Notes: generated by a model not told the origin, from the sequence alone. Positions 49,472 through 59,015 are shown, counted from the first letter of the stretch. The stretch is 64,000 nt of DNA from Cellulomonas humilata (GCF_013359775.1 NZ_JABMCI010000035.1:1-64000); one strand, 5' to 3'. Made by a program: numbers and translations.

Positions 49472-51034
49472 CTACTCCACCGTGAGGGAGATGGAGTGCT
49501 GACCGGTTGCTCCGTCGGGCACGGTGTCGAGCCGTTCGGCCGTCTGCACCTCTCCGGTGGCGTCCGTCGCGCGGACCGTCAGCTGATGTGTGCCCGGAGT
49601 GGCGTCCCAGAAGAACGACCACTGCCGCCAGGTGTCGACGGAGGCTTCCATCGCGAGTGTCGCCGGAGCCCAGTCGCCGTCGTCCACCTGCACCTCGACG
49701 GCCGTGATACCGCGCTGCTGGGCCCACGCGGTGCCCCCGATCGCGACCTGACCGGCGGGGACCCGGGCGAACGGGCCGGGGACCTCGATGCGCGACGCCG
49801 TCTTGATCGGCCCCTTCTCCGACCATCCCCGGTCGGTCCAGTACGCGCGGGCGTCGGCGTACCGGGTCACCTCGAGGTCGACGACCCACTTGGTGGCGGA
49901 GACGAACCCGTACAGCCCGGGAACGACCATGCGCACGGGATACCCGTGGACGGCGGGGAGGGGCTCGTCGTTCATCCCGATCGCCAGCAGGGCGTCGCGG
50001 TCGTCCATGAGCGCTGCGAGCGGGGTCGAGGCGGTGAAACCGTCGATGCTGGTGGACAGCACCATGTCGGCGTCAGCGGTCGGCCGGGCCCGGGCCAAGA
50101 GGTCTCGGATCGGCAGCCCGAGCCACTTGGCGTTGCCGGCCAGGTCGCCGCCGACGACGTTGGACACGCACGTGAGCGTCACCCACGACTCGACCAGGTC
50201 GGCGTCAAGGAGGTCCTGGAAGGAGATCTCGACCTCTTCCTCGACGAGTCCGTGCACGCGCAGCCGCCACGAGTCGGCGTCGACCTGCGGGATGGCCAGT
50301 GCCGTGTCGATCCGGTAGAAACCGTCGTTGGGCGTCACGAACGGCTCGGAGCCCGAGACGCCGGACTCCACACCCGCCGGCAGCGCCGCCGCCTTGCGGA
50401 ACGGGGCTGGGAGGCGCAGGACGCGGCGTGCCGCCTCGACGGTCTGCGTAGCGCTGGCGAGCAGTTGCGCCCCGACGCCAGCCGCGGCAGCGACCGCCGC
50501 GGCGAGCAGGGCCGCCGCGAGGAAAGAGCGTCGCCCCAGGCCATGATCAGAGGAGTCGCGGTCAGAGGGCTGCGGCGCGCGTCGACCGGGCAGCCGGGAC
50601 AGGAGGATCCGCAGGGCGACCAGCCCCACCGCGCCGCCGACGATGCTCGGCACGACGGCGAACGGGCTGGCGCTGGGCCGAGTTGCCGCGGCCGCCGCAC
50701 CCACCGCCGCCAGGACCAGGACGATGCCGGCTCCGAGCACCCACCGTCGGCGCGCGAGCACTCCCGCGACGGCAGCGACCACCGCGATAACCACGGTCAT
50801 GCTGATGAGGAGGGCGAGCTTGTCGTTCGTGCCGAAGGTGGCAATCGCGAAGTCCTTCAGCGCCGGCGGCGTCGCATCGATGAAGGCCCCACCGACGGCG
50901 ATGAGCGGCGCTGCCTGCGGCGAGACGACGACCGCGACGAGCTGCGCGACGGCGAGGGTGGTCGCAGCAGCCAGAATCCCCGACAGGGCAGCCAACAGCG
51001 CCGAGATAACCCAGGTTCGTCTCACCGCGCTCAT
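49472..51034 (-). CDS. Membrane-anchored sulfite-oxidase-type molybdopterin oxidoreductase
   Basis: This 520-residue protein has about five N-terminal membrane helices (within residues 8-195; for example LALLISMTVVIAVVAAVAGVLA) and then an extracytoplasmic Moco domain (about 220-410) in which TCVSN carries the molybdenum-ligating Cys. GYPVRMVVPGLYGF and KWVVDLEVT are typical of sulfite oxidase-like proteins, and a C-terminal dimerisation domain (about 415-520) follows. The ATG at 51034 is chosen; an in-frame GTG three codons upstream is possible. The substrate may be sulfite or an oxidised sulfur compound. No maturation gene is nearby. Confidence 0.92.
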   Translation of the reverse strand: MSAVRRTWVISALLAALSGILAAATTLAVAQLVAVVVSPQAAPLIAVGGAFIDATPPALKDFAIATFGTNDKLALLISMTVVIAVVAAVAGVLARRRWVLGAGIVLVLAAVGAAAAATRPSASPFAVVPSIVGGAVGLVALRILLSRLPGRRAPQPSDRDSSDHGLGRRSFLAAALLAAAVAAAAGVGAQLLASATQTVEAARRVLRLPAPFRKAAALPAGVESGVSGSEPFVTPNDGFYRIDTALAIPQVDADSWRLRVHGLVEEEVEISFQDLLDADLVESWVTLTCVSNVVGGDLAGNAKWLGLPIRDLLARARPTADADMVLSTSIDGFTASTPLAALMDDRDALLAIGMNDEPLPAVHGYPVRMVVPGLYGFVSATKWVVDLEVTRYADARAYWTDRGWSEKGPIKTASRIEVPGPFARVPAGQVAIGGTAWAQQRGITAVEVQVDDGDWAPATLAMEASVDTWRQWSFFWDATPGTHQLTVRATDATGEVQTAERLDTVPDGATGQHSISLTVE

Positions 51035-51757
51035 CCGCGGCACCCGCCGTCGACGGGCTGGCTGGTCGCACGGACGGCGGCGCCGCCAGACGAGACGAGC
51101 GCGACCTCGAGAGGCGTACCCACAAAAACTCCGTTCCGGGCCGGCCTCACAGGCGCCTCATGTCGGGATGCTGCTGACACCGGGAGTTCGGAACGCGGCT
51201 TCGCCCGGATGGGTCCAGATGGACTATTTCCTCGACCTGGCGCGGAGCCTGGCCATCACTGACCGAAGGCCCGTCACCCAAGGGCATCCATGCGGGAGAC
51301 GAGGGCGACCGCTCCTGGGCCGAACTTCCGCTGCTTGACAACGTTTCGGCGCGTCGGGGCGGCCCGTGCTTACCCCCGGGAGCCGAACCGCGCGGCGCGT
51401 GCACGATCTCGGTATTGAGCCCGAGAGCGGCCGCTCGGACTCGCGTCCGCGTCCACCGCACTCTCCCCGGTTCTGCACTGCGGTGCGCTTCGCCGATATC
51501 GCTGCGCAATGGGGGTGCATGCCGTCGAGGTCCCGGTGCGGTTGGGGCGGCGAGGCGAGCGAAGGTGACACCCGTGTGCATGGATGACCGCGGGGCCGCG
51601 TCGCAGTGGCACACCATCAGCGCCAACCGTCATCCAGAAGACCAACGGGGCGCCCGTCGGGGCTCGTTGCAGGGTCTGGGCTCGCCCTCCTGGCAATGCG
51701 GCGGTGGTGAGCGCAACGCGGACGAGAGCGAGTTGTCGAGCTCGGCTCGCCTCGAAG
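51035..51757. other. Long gap, no gene seen
   Basis: There are 723 bases between the oxidoreductase start and the end of the MFS gene, both on the minus strand. The open frames translate to Arg/Ser/Pro-rich sequence without family resemblance. A degraded gene cannot be excluded. No hairpin or tRNA is recognised. Confidence 0.45.
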
Positions 51758-53040
51758 CTATCGCCCTGACAAGACCGCGGTCGTGGGGATGGTGGACCGC
51801 TTCGAGTGTTCGACGGCGACCAGCGGGAGAAGTGCGAGCGCGATCACTCCACCACCGAGCGCCAGAGCCGAGTAGCTCGCACCGGCCACGACCAGTCCGG
51901 ACACAGCCCCGCCTGTTGCCCCGGCGAGGGCGATCAGGACGTCGACCCTCCCCTGCGTCCTGGCACGGTTGGCCGGCGGGACTGCACCCGTGATGATGGC
52001 CGTCCCCGCGACCAGCCCGAAGCTCCAGCCGAGACCGAGCAGTCCTAGGGCGACGGCGAGCCCGGCGACCGAGCTGGCGGGGACGAATGCCGCCAGGAGT
52101 CCGGCAATGAGCAGCGTCGCGGCGCCGAGCCCGGCGACCACGGCCGAGCCGTATCGGTCGACGAGCCAGCCGGACAGCGGCGACGGCAGGTACATCGAGC
52201 CGATGTGCACGGCGATGACCACCCCGGCGGAGGCCAGGCTGTGACCGTGGTGGGCCATGTGGATCGGGGTCATCGTCATGATCGCGACCATCACCAGTTG
52301 AGAGATCACCATGACGCTCGCGCCAAAGGCGACGTCCCGTGAGAAGCGGGTCTGCGGAGCATCTGATGCGTCCACGAACGAGACGTACTCGGGTGTATCC
52401 GTCGCACGCCGCCGCGCCAGCAGAAGGGGGTCTGGGCGAAGGAGCACCCGAGCACGATGCTCGCCGCCCCGTACGCGGCCGCTGCAAGAATGAACGGGCC
52501 TGCCAGCATGGGGATCCCCCACACCATCGAGAGGTCGCCCATGACAGTGACGAGATTTGGCCCGACGACCGCGCCGAGCGTGGTGGCGACGAGCACGGTC
52601 GAGACGGCGCGGCCGCGTCGCGAAGGAGCGGCCAGATCCGCACCTGCGTAGCGGGCTTGCAGATTCGTCGCGGTTCCTGCGCCATAGACGAGCAGAGCGA
52701 CGAACAGGAGCGCGACGTTGTCAAAGACTGCTGCGATCACGACGCCGACGCTGCCCACCGCACCGAAGGCGTACCCCGTCGCCAGGCCGACGCGCCTGCC
52801 GGACCGCTGCGACAGAGCGCCGACTGCCAGCGCGGCTCCCGCCGATCCCAGCGTGAATAGCGCACTCGGGAGCCCGGACAAGCTGGTGGTGCTCAGCATC
52901 TCCTGCGCAAGGAGCGCGCCGACAGTGATGCCCGCGGCCAGGCCGGCGCCGCTGAGGACCTGGGCGATTACGAGGATCGACAGGACCCGTTTCTGTTCTG
53001 GTGCGTCCTGCAGGAGCGGCAGGCTCGTAGGGAGCCTCAC
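51758..53040 (-). pseudogene. MFS transporter, frameshifted
   Basis: The N-terminal half (starting at GTG 53040, MRLPTSLPLLQDAPEQ) reads as six MFS helices up to AAYGAASIVL (about 52450). The C-terminal half (VLLRPDPLLLARR, then six more helices to the stop at 51758) is in another frame. The two meet at about 52445-52455, and a single lost base would restore a protein of about 427 residues. The halves match in topology (SGLPSALFTLGSAGAALAVG, RRGRAVSTVLVATTLGAVVGP; later HIGSMYLPSPLSGWLVDRYGS). It overlaps the ArsR-rhodanese stop by GTGA. It could be a true pseudogene or a sequencing error. Probably a drug or metalloid exporter regulated by the upstream gene. Confidence 0.8.
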
Positions 53041-53690
53041 TGCGCACCGCCGGCGACGGTTTGCACGCCGTCGGAGCGCCACTCGAGCACTCCTTCGTCT
53101 AGGAGGCGCGCCGACAGGCCGGCGTCGCTGAGAAGGCGCACGGCGTCGTAGGACATGACGCAGTACCGACCCCGGCAGTACGCCACGACCTCCGCATCTG
53201 CAGGGATCTCGGCAAGCCGGTCTGGCAGCTCATCCACCGGGATCGATACGGCTCCCGGCAGGTGACCTGCCTCGTACTCGCCGCGGGGCCGCACGTCGAG
53301 GACGATGACACGCCCGTCTGCGGCAGCCTCCAGGAGCTCCACTCGGCTCATGAGCTCGACGTCGTCGGGCAGGTAGCGAGCCTTCGCGTCACGAACTTCG
53401 GGTCGGTGATGCTCGGCGACTCGGGACATCGCAGTCACCAGCTCCGCCACGTCATCGCCCGCCATGCGGTAGATGACTCGCGTGCCCGCGCGCCTGGAGA
53501 CCACCAGCCCGGCGTCGCGCAGCACCTGAAGGTGTGCCGATGCCGTAGTCAGGTTCAGCCCGGCGACGGAGGCGAGCTCCTGCACAGCCCGCTCGCTCTG
53601 GGCGAGGAGCTCCAGCATCTCCAGGCGCTTGCCACTGGAGAGCGCCTTGCCGGTTCGCGCGAGTGCGTCGTAGAGCTCAGACTTGGTCAC
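53037..53690 (-). CDS. ArsR-family regulator fused to rhodanese domain
   Basis: This 217-residue protein has an ArsR winged helix at about 5-80 (LSSGKRLEMLELLAQSERAVQELASVAGLNLTT, split here by family convention into helices 2-4) and a rhodanese domain at about 110-200 with DVRPRGEYEAGHLPGAV and the active-site loop AYCRGRYCVMS carrying Cys. This fusion is widespread and may sense sulfane sulfur or electrophiles. The start at GTG 53690 follows GGAGAA. An 11-base inverted repeat overlaps its promoter. The downstream MFS gene overlaps by four bases and is its probable target. Confidence 0.9.
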   Translation of the reverse strand: MTKSELYDALARTGKALSSGKRLEMLELLAQSERAVQELASVAGLNLTTASAHLQVLRDAGLVVSRRAGTRVIYRMAGDDVAELVTAMSRVAEHHRPEVRDAKARYLPDDVELMSRVELLEAAADGRVIVLDVRPRGEYEAGHLPGAVSIPVDELPDRLAEIPADAEVVAYCRGRYCVMSYDAVRLLSDAGLSARLLDEGVLEWRSDGVQTVAGGAQ

Positions 53691-53694
53691 ACTT

Positions 53695-53720
53695 CTCCAA
53701 TATTCCAATGAATAGTGGAG
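53695..53720. promoter_or_regulatory. Probable ArsR operator
   Basis: CTCCAATATTC and GAATAGTGGAG form an 11-base inverted repeat with one mismatch and a 4-base spacer. It lies immediately upstream of, and over, the ribosome site of the ArsR-rhodanese gene. AT-rich imperfect dyads are typical ArsR sites. Confidence 0.6.
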
Positions 53721-53764
53721 GTTACCTCCTGGAGGTCAGCTCTGTCTCGATGTTGAGCGGGGCA

Positions 53765-55381
53765 TCAGTGCATCATCAGCCAGTCGTCGAGGTACTCCCG
53801 CACTCCGGTCGGGTCACCGCCGCCGCGGTACGCGACGTACCCGTCGGGGCGGACCAGGAGGTGCCCGGACTTGGAGCCGTCGACCCCGAGAAGCCGGTGC
53901 GCCCACCCCGTGGCGTCGTGAAGGACGTGCGGGGCCGCGACCTTGCTCAGGCGGTGGATTGCGACCTCGCCGGGTCCGCCGCCCAGAGAGCGCTCGACGC
54001 CGAGGCGCGCGGCGTCGGCGGGCCCATGGACGATCAGGTGGAACCCACGACCTGCGGTGGCTTCGTGCAAGGTCGTCGGCCGGCCGTCGAGCGTCAGCGG
54101 CGCGTCCGGGAGGCGGTCGCCCGCGCGGACGGCGCGGCCGACGGCTCCGTGCCCGTCTACCGAGAGTGGGCTGCGCCGGTAGCGGATGGCAAGCTCGGAG
54201 ATCGTCCGGAACGCCAGAGCGCGCCCCACGCGGATGCGCACCAGGAGCGGGAGCACCGCCGGGGCGATCCGGGTGCGGGCGAAGACGACGGCGGCGTGGG
54301 TGGACGTGGCGATGGTGAACGCGCGGTCGGTGAAGCGCAGCACCGTGCGGCCGATCGGTGCCCGCTCCGACTCGTAGGTGTCCAGCAGTGCGGGTGCGCC
54401 CCGTCCGGAGGTCACGAGTGCGAGCTTCCACGCGAGGTTCACCGCATCCTGGATCCCGGTGTTCATCCCTTGCGCACCCGCTGGGCTGTGCACGTGCGCG
54501 GCGTCACCGGCCACGAACGCTCGACCGGCGCGGTACTGGGAGGCTCCGCGGTTGTGCAGTCGGAAGTTCGTCATCCACATGGGGTCGCGCAACCGGACTC
54601 CGCCACTCGTGTAGCGGTCGGCGAGAGCCTGAACCTCGCGCAGGTCGACGGTGTCACGGTCGCTCCCGGACTGACCAGGCGGGCGCATCGCCAGCATCCG
54701 CCAGGTCGAGGGGCTGCCGAGCGGGAAGAAGAAGAGCATGCCCTCCCCGCCGAGGAACGCGTGAGCCGCGCCCCGCTGGATCCCATCCGCCTCGAGGTCG
54801 GCCAGGACGAACGTCTGCGGGTAGGCGCTGCCGGTGAAGCTGATCCCGGCCTCGCGGCGCACCGCGCTGCGCGACCCGTCACACCCGACGACGTACTGCG
54901 CCTCGATGACCTCCTTGCGCCCGGACTCGTCGCGCACCGTGCACCTGACGGCATCGTCGCCGTCCTCGAACGAGACAAGCTCCACCCCGCGCTCGAGCGG
55001 GACACCGCGGGCGTCCAGGTCCTGACCGAGCACCGCCTCGGTCTCCGCCTGCGAGAGGAAGAGGAGGAACGGGTATCGCGTGTCCGTGGCTCCGATGCCG
55101 AACAGCGGCACGCGCACGACCTTGCGGGGGAAGTGGATCTGCACGTCAACCGCGGGGTTGCCGCGCCGGAGCAGCTCGTCGGTCACGCCCAACGGGGCGA
55201 GGACCTCCAGGGTCCGCGGCTGGATCGCCAGCGCCCGGGACTCGTGTACACGGTCGTGCCGGCGGTCGACGATCCGTACCCGGACGTCCCGACGGGCCAG
55301 CTCCGCCGCCAGGGTGAGTCCGGTCGGACCCGCCCCGACCACCAGCACGTCGACGGCAGCCGACCGTGGCGGTGCGCTCAC
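53765..55381 (-). CDS. FAD-dependent aromatic monooxygenase (PF01494 type)
   Basis: This 538-residue flavoprotein hydroxylase has an N-terminal FAD dinucleotide fold (VLVVGAGPTGLTLAAELARR), the DG motif VVGCDGSRSAVRREAG (about 165-180), and the GD motif AGDAAHVHSPAGAQGMNTG (about 290-308). A C-terminal thioredoxin-like tail follows (about 440-538). Enzymes of this class oxidise phenolic or polyketide-like compounds with NAD(P)H and oxygen. Start GTG 55381. It lies 69 bases after the SRPBCC genes in the same direction. The substrate is unknown. Confidence 0.9.
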   Translation of the reverse strand: MSAPPRSAAVDVLVVGAGPTGLTLAAELARRDVRVRIVDRRHDRVHESRALAIQPRTLEVLAPLGVTDELLRRGNPAVDVQIHFPRKVVRVPLFGIGATDTRYPFLLFLSQAETEAVLGQDLDARGVPLERGVELVSFEDGDDAVRCTVRDESGRKEVIEAQYVVGCDGSRSAVRREAGISFTGSAYPQTFVLADLEADGIQRGAAHAFLGGEGMLFFFPLGSPSTWRMLAMRPPGQSGSDRDTVDLREVQALADRYTSGGVRLRDPMWMTNFRLHNRGASQYRAGRAFVAGDAAHVHSPAGAQGMNTGIQDAVNLAWKLALVTSGRGAPALLDTYESERAPIGRTVLRFTDRAFTIATSTHAAVVFARTRIAPAVLPLLVRIRVGRALAFRTISELAIRYRRSPLSVDGHGAVGRAVRAGDRLPDAPLTLDGRPTTLHEATAGRGFHLIVHGPADAARLGVERSLGGGPGEVAIHRLSKVAAPHVLHDATGWAHRLLGVDGSKSGHLLVRPDGYVAYRGGGDPTGVREYLDDWLMMH

Positions 55382-55449
55382 TCTCGAAACCTAGCGCGGC
55401 CCACCTGAGATGTGACTGATAGTCCCTCGTCGTCGATCCCCGACAGTCA

Positions 55450-55905
55450 TCAGCGGGCGGCTGAATCCGGCAGCTCGAGGCGCCGTTTGAGCAGCTGGAG
55501 GTTCGCCGGCATCTCGGCCGCGGCCTGGCGTCGAACGACGAGCGGAACCAGCAGCCGTCCGATGCCGTGCCCTTCGAAGTCGACGTTGATCGTTAGTCGA
55601 GTCAACGCCGGCGCCAGGGGTTCCACCGTCAGGTCGACAACGGCTCGGATGGGACCGTCGATCCCGCGCACTCCCCAGTGCTCGGCGGGGCGGATGTGCG
55701 TGACCTCGGACGTGCTGTCGCGAGTCGCGCCGCCGATGCGCCGGGCCGTCCGACATCTCGCTCCCACCTCCGGGATGCCGGGCTGCTCCAGCTCGCCGCT
55801 GACGACACCTTGCTGCCACTCGTAGAAGCGGGTCGGATCGGTCGCGTAGTCGAACACGTCGGGCGCGCTCCGCTCGACCTCGACGGAGACGGTGATGGCG
55901 GACAT
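55450..55905 (-). CDS. SRPBCC-family protein
   Basis: This 151-residue helix-grip/START-like protein opens SAITVSVEVERSAPDVFDYATDPTRFYEW, the usual polyketide cyclase-like beginning, and has the closing helix of the fold (RLLVPLVVRRQAAAEM). Such proteins bind hydrophobic ligands. GGGAGG precedes the ATG. It follows the other SRPBCC gene after one base, so they are co-transcribed under ArsR control. Confidence 0.88.
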   Translation of the reverse strand: MSAITVSVEVERSAPDVFDYATDPTRFYEWQQGVVSGELEQPGIPEVGARCRTARRIGGATRDSTSEVTHIRPAEHWGVRGIDGPIRAVVDLTVEPLAPALTRLTINVDFEGHGIGRLLVPLVVRRQAAAEMPANLQLLKRRLELPDSAAR

Positions 55906-55906
55906 G

Positions 55907-56389
55907 TCAGCGTCCTCCCGCGAGCAGGTCGGTGAACCGGGTCAGGTACACGGGCCAGCCCTCGTCGTCCGCGACGCCCTCGCTGACGGCGGACCATCCC
56001 GCTCCGTGCCGGTCGAGGTGGCGGTGCTTCAGCTGCACGCACGTGCGACCGGCACTCTCGGACACGAAGGTGACCTCGACCTCGCTGGTCCGGGTGGGGT
56101 CGGGCTCGAGCTGCCACTGCGGGCTGATGTCCCAGGTGAACACGACGCGGTGCGGCGGCTCGAAGGCCAGGACGCGAGCCCATCGGCATACCGACCCGTC
56201 GACCCCCCGGTCGTAGATGTGCCCGCCAACCCACGGTTCGAAAACGGTCTCCTCGATCGCGACCTGGAGCAGGTTGTGCTCGGCCGGTTTGAAGTCCCCA
56301 AAGCGTGCAGTGAAGACCGCGAACGCCTGGTCGATCGGGGCGTCGACGGTGACCTCCCGCAGGACTGCGGTCTGCGGTGCTGAGCTCAT
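55907..56389 (-). CDS. SRPBCC/AHSA1-family protein
   Basis: This 160-residue AHSA1-type START-like protein has VTVDAPIDQAFAVFTARFGDF, FEPWVGGHIYDRGVDG and VVFTWDISPQW, typical of activators or toxin-binding proteins paired with ArsR regulators in actinobacteria. Its ATG overlaps the ArsR stop (ATGA). A second SRPBCC gene follows. The ligand is unknown. Confidence 0.9.
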   Translation of the reverse strand: MSSAPQTAVLREVTVDAPIDQAFAVFTARFGDFKPAEHNLLQVAIEETVFEPWVGGHIYDRGVDGSVCRWARVLAFEPPHRVVFTWDISPQWQLEPDPTRTSEVEVTFVSESAGRTCVQLKHRHLDRHGAGWSAVSEGVADDEGWPVYLTRFTDLLAGGR

Positions 56390-56709
56390 TGCTCCTCCTC
56401 CGACGGTTGCTCGACTGCGCCGGCGTAGCCGGACAGAGCACGCGTCCAGTACGTCTCCAGCTGGTCGCGGAGGGCACCAAGCCCCTCGGGGCTGAGCCGG
56501 TACACGCGCCGCGAACCCGCGGCCCGATCGGTGACGAGCCCAGCGTCCTTCAGAACCTTCAGGTGCTGTGAGACCGCGGGCCGGCTGATCGGCAGCTCGG
56601 CCGCCAGCTCACCCACCGCGCGCGGGCGGTCGGCCAGACACTCGATGATCGCTCGCCTGGTCGAGTCGCCGAGAGCCTCCCAACTCGCCGCCGACCCGTA
56701 AGTAGCCAC
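56386..56709 (-). CDS. ArsR-family regulator
   Basis: This 107-residue winged-helix regulator has LGDSTRRAIIECLADRP, SRPAVSQHLKVLKDAGLV and RRVYRLSPEGL, the ArsR form that is usually paired with SRPBCC genes. No metal-binding Cys motif is present, so the effector is probably organic. The start GTG 56709 lies 5 bases from an operator-like palindrome, which suggests a leaderless or very short-leader message. It is first in the ArsR-SRPBCC-SRPBCC operon. Confidence 0.92.
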   Translation of the reverse strand: MATYGSAASWEALGDSTRRAIIECLADRPRAVGELAAELPISRPAVSQHLKVLKDAGLVTDRAAGSRRVYRLSPEGLGALRDQLETYWTRALSGYAGAVEQPSEEEQ

Positions 56710-56714
56710 GAACG

Positions 56715-56730
56715 GTAAGTTACGACTTAC
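56715..56730. promoter_or_regulatory. ArsR operator palindrome
   Basis: GTAAGT-TACG-ACTTAC is a perfect 6-base dyad with a 4-base spacer, 5 bases upstream of the ArsR GTG start. It probably overlaps the promoter of the operon. Confidence 0.6.
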
Positions 56731-56933
56731 GGCCGGTCAGGTCAAGGGTCGTGGCGTCGGCGAACCTGGTCGATGGTCCCCCACCGGCCTGCAGGTTCGG
56801 CTGCCAATATGGGGACGATCACGCACCGCTCCTCGGTGACGGGGCTTCGGCGCGCTCGTACCTCCGCAGCGGCCGCGCTGGTCAGTCACGGCGAATCGGG
56901 ACCGAGCCCTCTGCGCTGACCTGTTCCGAGCAC

Positions 56934-57230
56934 TCAGCCGGCGACTCTTGCGTCGCGAGTGGACAGCGCCGTGAGCGTGCGTTCGAGCTTGCGCCGCGGC
57001 AGGCGGCCCGCGGAGAAGTAGACATCGTCGACAAGGACGAGTGGTGCGAGCGGTGGACGGTGCCGTGCGACGAGGTCGCGCCCAACATCGGAGTGCGCGT
57101 CCAGCACGTCGACCTCGATTGGGTGGTCCTTGGCAAGTTCGGCAAGCACCGCGTTCGCCTCGTCACAGAGTGGGCACGCCGACGTCTGGACGACGGTGAT
57201 CCGCACCGGCGGACGAAGTAGAACAGGCAC
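56934..57230 (-). CDS. Glutaredoxin-like (DUF836 type) protein
   Basis: This 98-residue thioredoxin-fold protein has VRITVVQTSACPLCDEANAVL carrying the CPLC redox motif near the N-terminus, with PLVLVDD and YFSAGRLPRRKLERTL downstream. The GTG at 57230 is chosen, with GGGA upstream; a TTG 25 codons earlier would add residues outside the fold. These small proteins act in thiol exchange. The gene is isolated between ArsR and M23 genes. Confidence 0.75.
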   Translation of the reverse strand: MPVLLRPPVRITVVQTSACPLCDEANAVLAELAKDHPIEVDVLDAHSDVGRDLVARHRPPLAPLVLVDDVYFSAGRLPRRKLERTLTALSTRDARVAG

Positions 57231-57452
57231 GGGCGCTCCCTGGCCTCTCGCTGACCAATCCAGTGTCACCCAACGCCCTCGAACGATTGCGCGCGATTCG
57301 ATCAAGGTTTGATGAAACCGTCGTCCCGAGCTGGCCGGTGCTCGGGATGATCGACGACCATGCTCGCGCCGCCGGGTAGCGGACGATCGATCACGAGACC
57401 GCCTGGTGTTGGCTGCCTCCGTAGGCGGCTCGTAGTCCGACTGCGACTCCAG

Positions 57453-58886
57453 CTACAGGCCGAGAAGTGGTCGCGGGTTCACGGTCGACCCGTTGACGTA
57501 GACCTCGAAGTGCAGGTGGCAGGCACCGGACAGGCCCGTGTTGCCGGAGTAGCCGATGAGCTGACCCTTGGCGACGCGCTGCCCTGCCCCGACGACCGAG
57601 CGGGTGAGGTGGTTCGAGCTGCTCATCAGAGCGTTCCCCTGGACTGTCCCGTAGTCGAGCATCACCTGGTTGCCGAACCCGTTACGCCACTGGGACCAGA
57701 GCACCGTCGCGTCACGCGGCGCGTACAGGGGGGTGTTGCACCCGGTGCGCAGGTCGATCCCGGCGTGCAGCCGCACGTAGCCCAGGATCGGGTGCAGCCG
57801 CATCCCGTACTCCGACGTGACGTACATCGGGTTGATCGAGGTCGGGTTGCCGAACAGAGCTCCAGAGACGGACCCCGACGGCGGTTGCACAGGCGTCGGC
57901 GGAGGTGGGGGTGGTGGCTCTCGGCCGGCCGCTTCTGCCGCGGCTCTCGCGGCAGCCTCGGCGGCGGCCCGTGCCGCTGCCTCGGCAGCCTCGCGGGCGG
58001 CCCGTTGCTCGGCGATGATCGCGACGAGGTCGCGCTCGATGGCCGCCTGCTGGGCGTCGATCTCGGCCTGCTCGGTCTCGGCCTGGGACTTGAGCGCCGC
58101 GATCACGTCCCGCTTGGCGCTCTGATCCGCGATGAGCTGGGTGATCTCGTCCTCGTGCGCCTGTGCGACGCTCCGGGCCTCGTCGGCGGCGACAACCTTG
58201 GCTTCGGCCTGCTGCTTGAGCTCGGCCACGCGGTCGGTGACGGCGCTCAGGCGGGCCGCGCTGTTGCGGTTGGTGGCGTCCACCTCGCGCAGCTCGTTCA
58301 GGATCCGCGACTGACTAGCCAGGGCCGCGTCGACGAGGCGGGCGTTGTCGAGGAAGTCGGTGGCGTTCTCGGCGTCGAGCATGACGTCCAGGGCGGAGAG
58401 ACCGGGTCCGCCGCGGTAGGCCTCGCGCGCCATAGCACCCAGGGCGTCACGAAGCTCGGCCTCGTCGGCACGGTCAGCAGCGATGGTGGCCGTCAGGCTG
58501 CCTCGAAGGTCGGTCGCGTCCTGCAGTCGGCTGGCGACCATGGCTGCCTCACGCTGGGTCGCCTCCAGGGCGGCGCGGGCAGCTTCCAGCTCGGCCTGTG
58601 CCTCGGGAAGGCGTGCTTCGGTGGCCTGGAGGTCGAGGGCCGCCTGACTCAGCTCGCTGCTGAGTCCCTCGATGGACGCCTCCAGCTCCTCGGCGCGTCG
58701 CTCGGCGGCGGCACTGCGGCGCTCCGCTTCTGCGCGGCGGTCGTCGATGCCGTCGGCGTAGCTCGCCCCTCCGGTACCCATCAGGGCGATCACGGCGGCG
58801 AGGAGAACCGCACCCACCCGCCGCCTGAGGCGACGGGTGGACACGGCGGAAGGGGGCGGCGGCGTACCGCGAAAGCGCGTCGACAT
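57453..58886 (-). CDS. Coiled-coil M23 peptidase (EnvC/NlpD-like)
   Basis: This 477-residue secreted protein has a signal helix (about 22-42), a long Ala/Glu-rich coiled coil (about 48-320), a Pro-rich linker and a C-terminal M23/LytM domain (about 345-477). The LytM zinc residues look complete: the first His and Asp in RLHAGIDLRTG and the HLHFEV pair. It should cut, or activate cutting of, peptidoglycan. The ATG at 58886 is taken because it gives a proper signal peptide; no strong ribosome site is seen. DUF3105 lies upstream. Confidence 0.92.
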   Translation of the reverse strand: MSTRFRGTPPPPSAVSTRRLRRRVGAVLLAAVIALMGTGGASYADGIDDRRAEAERRSAAAERRAEELEASIEGLSSELSQAALDLQATEARLPEAQAELEAARAALEATQREAAMVASRLQDATDLRGSLTATIAADRADEAELRDALGAMAREAYRGGPGLSALDVMLDAENATDFLDNARLVDAALASQSRILNELREVDATNRNSAARLSAVTDRVAELKQQAEAKVVAADEARSVAQAHEDEITQLIADQSAKRDVIAALKSQAETEQAEIDAQQAAIERDLVAIIAEQRAAREAAEAAARAAAEAAARAAAEAAGREPPPPPPPTPVQPPSGSVSGALFGNPTSINPMYVTSEYGMRLHPILGYVRLHAGIDLRTGCNTPLYAPRDATVLWSQWRNGFGNQVMLDYGTVQGNALMSSSNHLTRSVVGAGQRVAKGQLIGYSGNTGLSGACHLHFEVYVNGSTVNPRPLLGL

Positions 58887-59015
58887 GTGCGGGGTGGCCG
58901 GGATCGGGAGCAGGGTGTCAGGCTCGGCCGCCCGCAGGCTACGTGCGCGATGTCGCGCCCCGAGGGCATGACACGCGACAGCGACCTCTGGTTCACCCCG
59001 GTCGGCATCCGATCG

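Noticed and set aside
49136..51262. Long plus-strand frame of about 708 codons
   Set aside because: It is antisense to the sulfite-oxidase-like gene, whose motifs are unmistakable. The plus-strand product is His/Arg/Gly-rich and resembles no family, as expected for high-GC shadow frames.
52311..52860. Plus-strand frames opposite the MFS gene
   Set aside because: They are antisense to clear membrane-helix coding sequence. They do not explain the frameshift, which is on the minus strand.
54036..54060. tRNA T-arm-like sequence (GGAACCCACGACCTGC)
   Set aside because: It lies inside the FAD monooxygenase frame, lacks paired arms, and does not match the att core at 12590-12634.
53663..55408. Plus-strand frame of about 581 codons
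   Set aside because: It is antisense to the FAD monooxygenase and has no recognisable motif.
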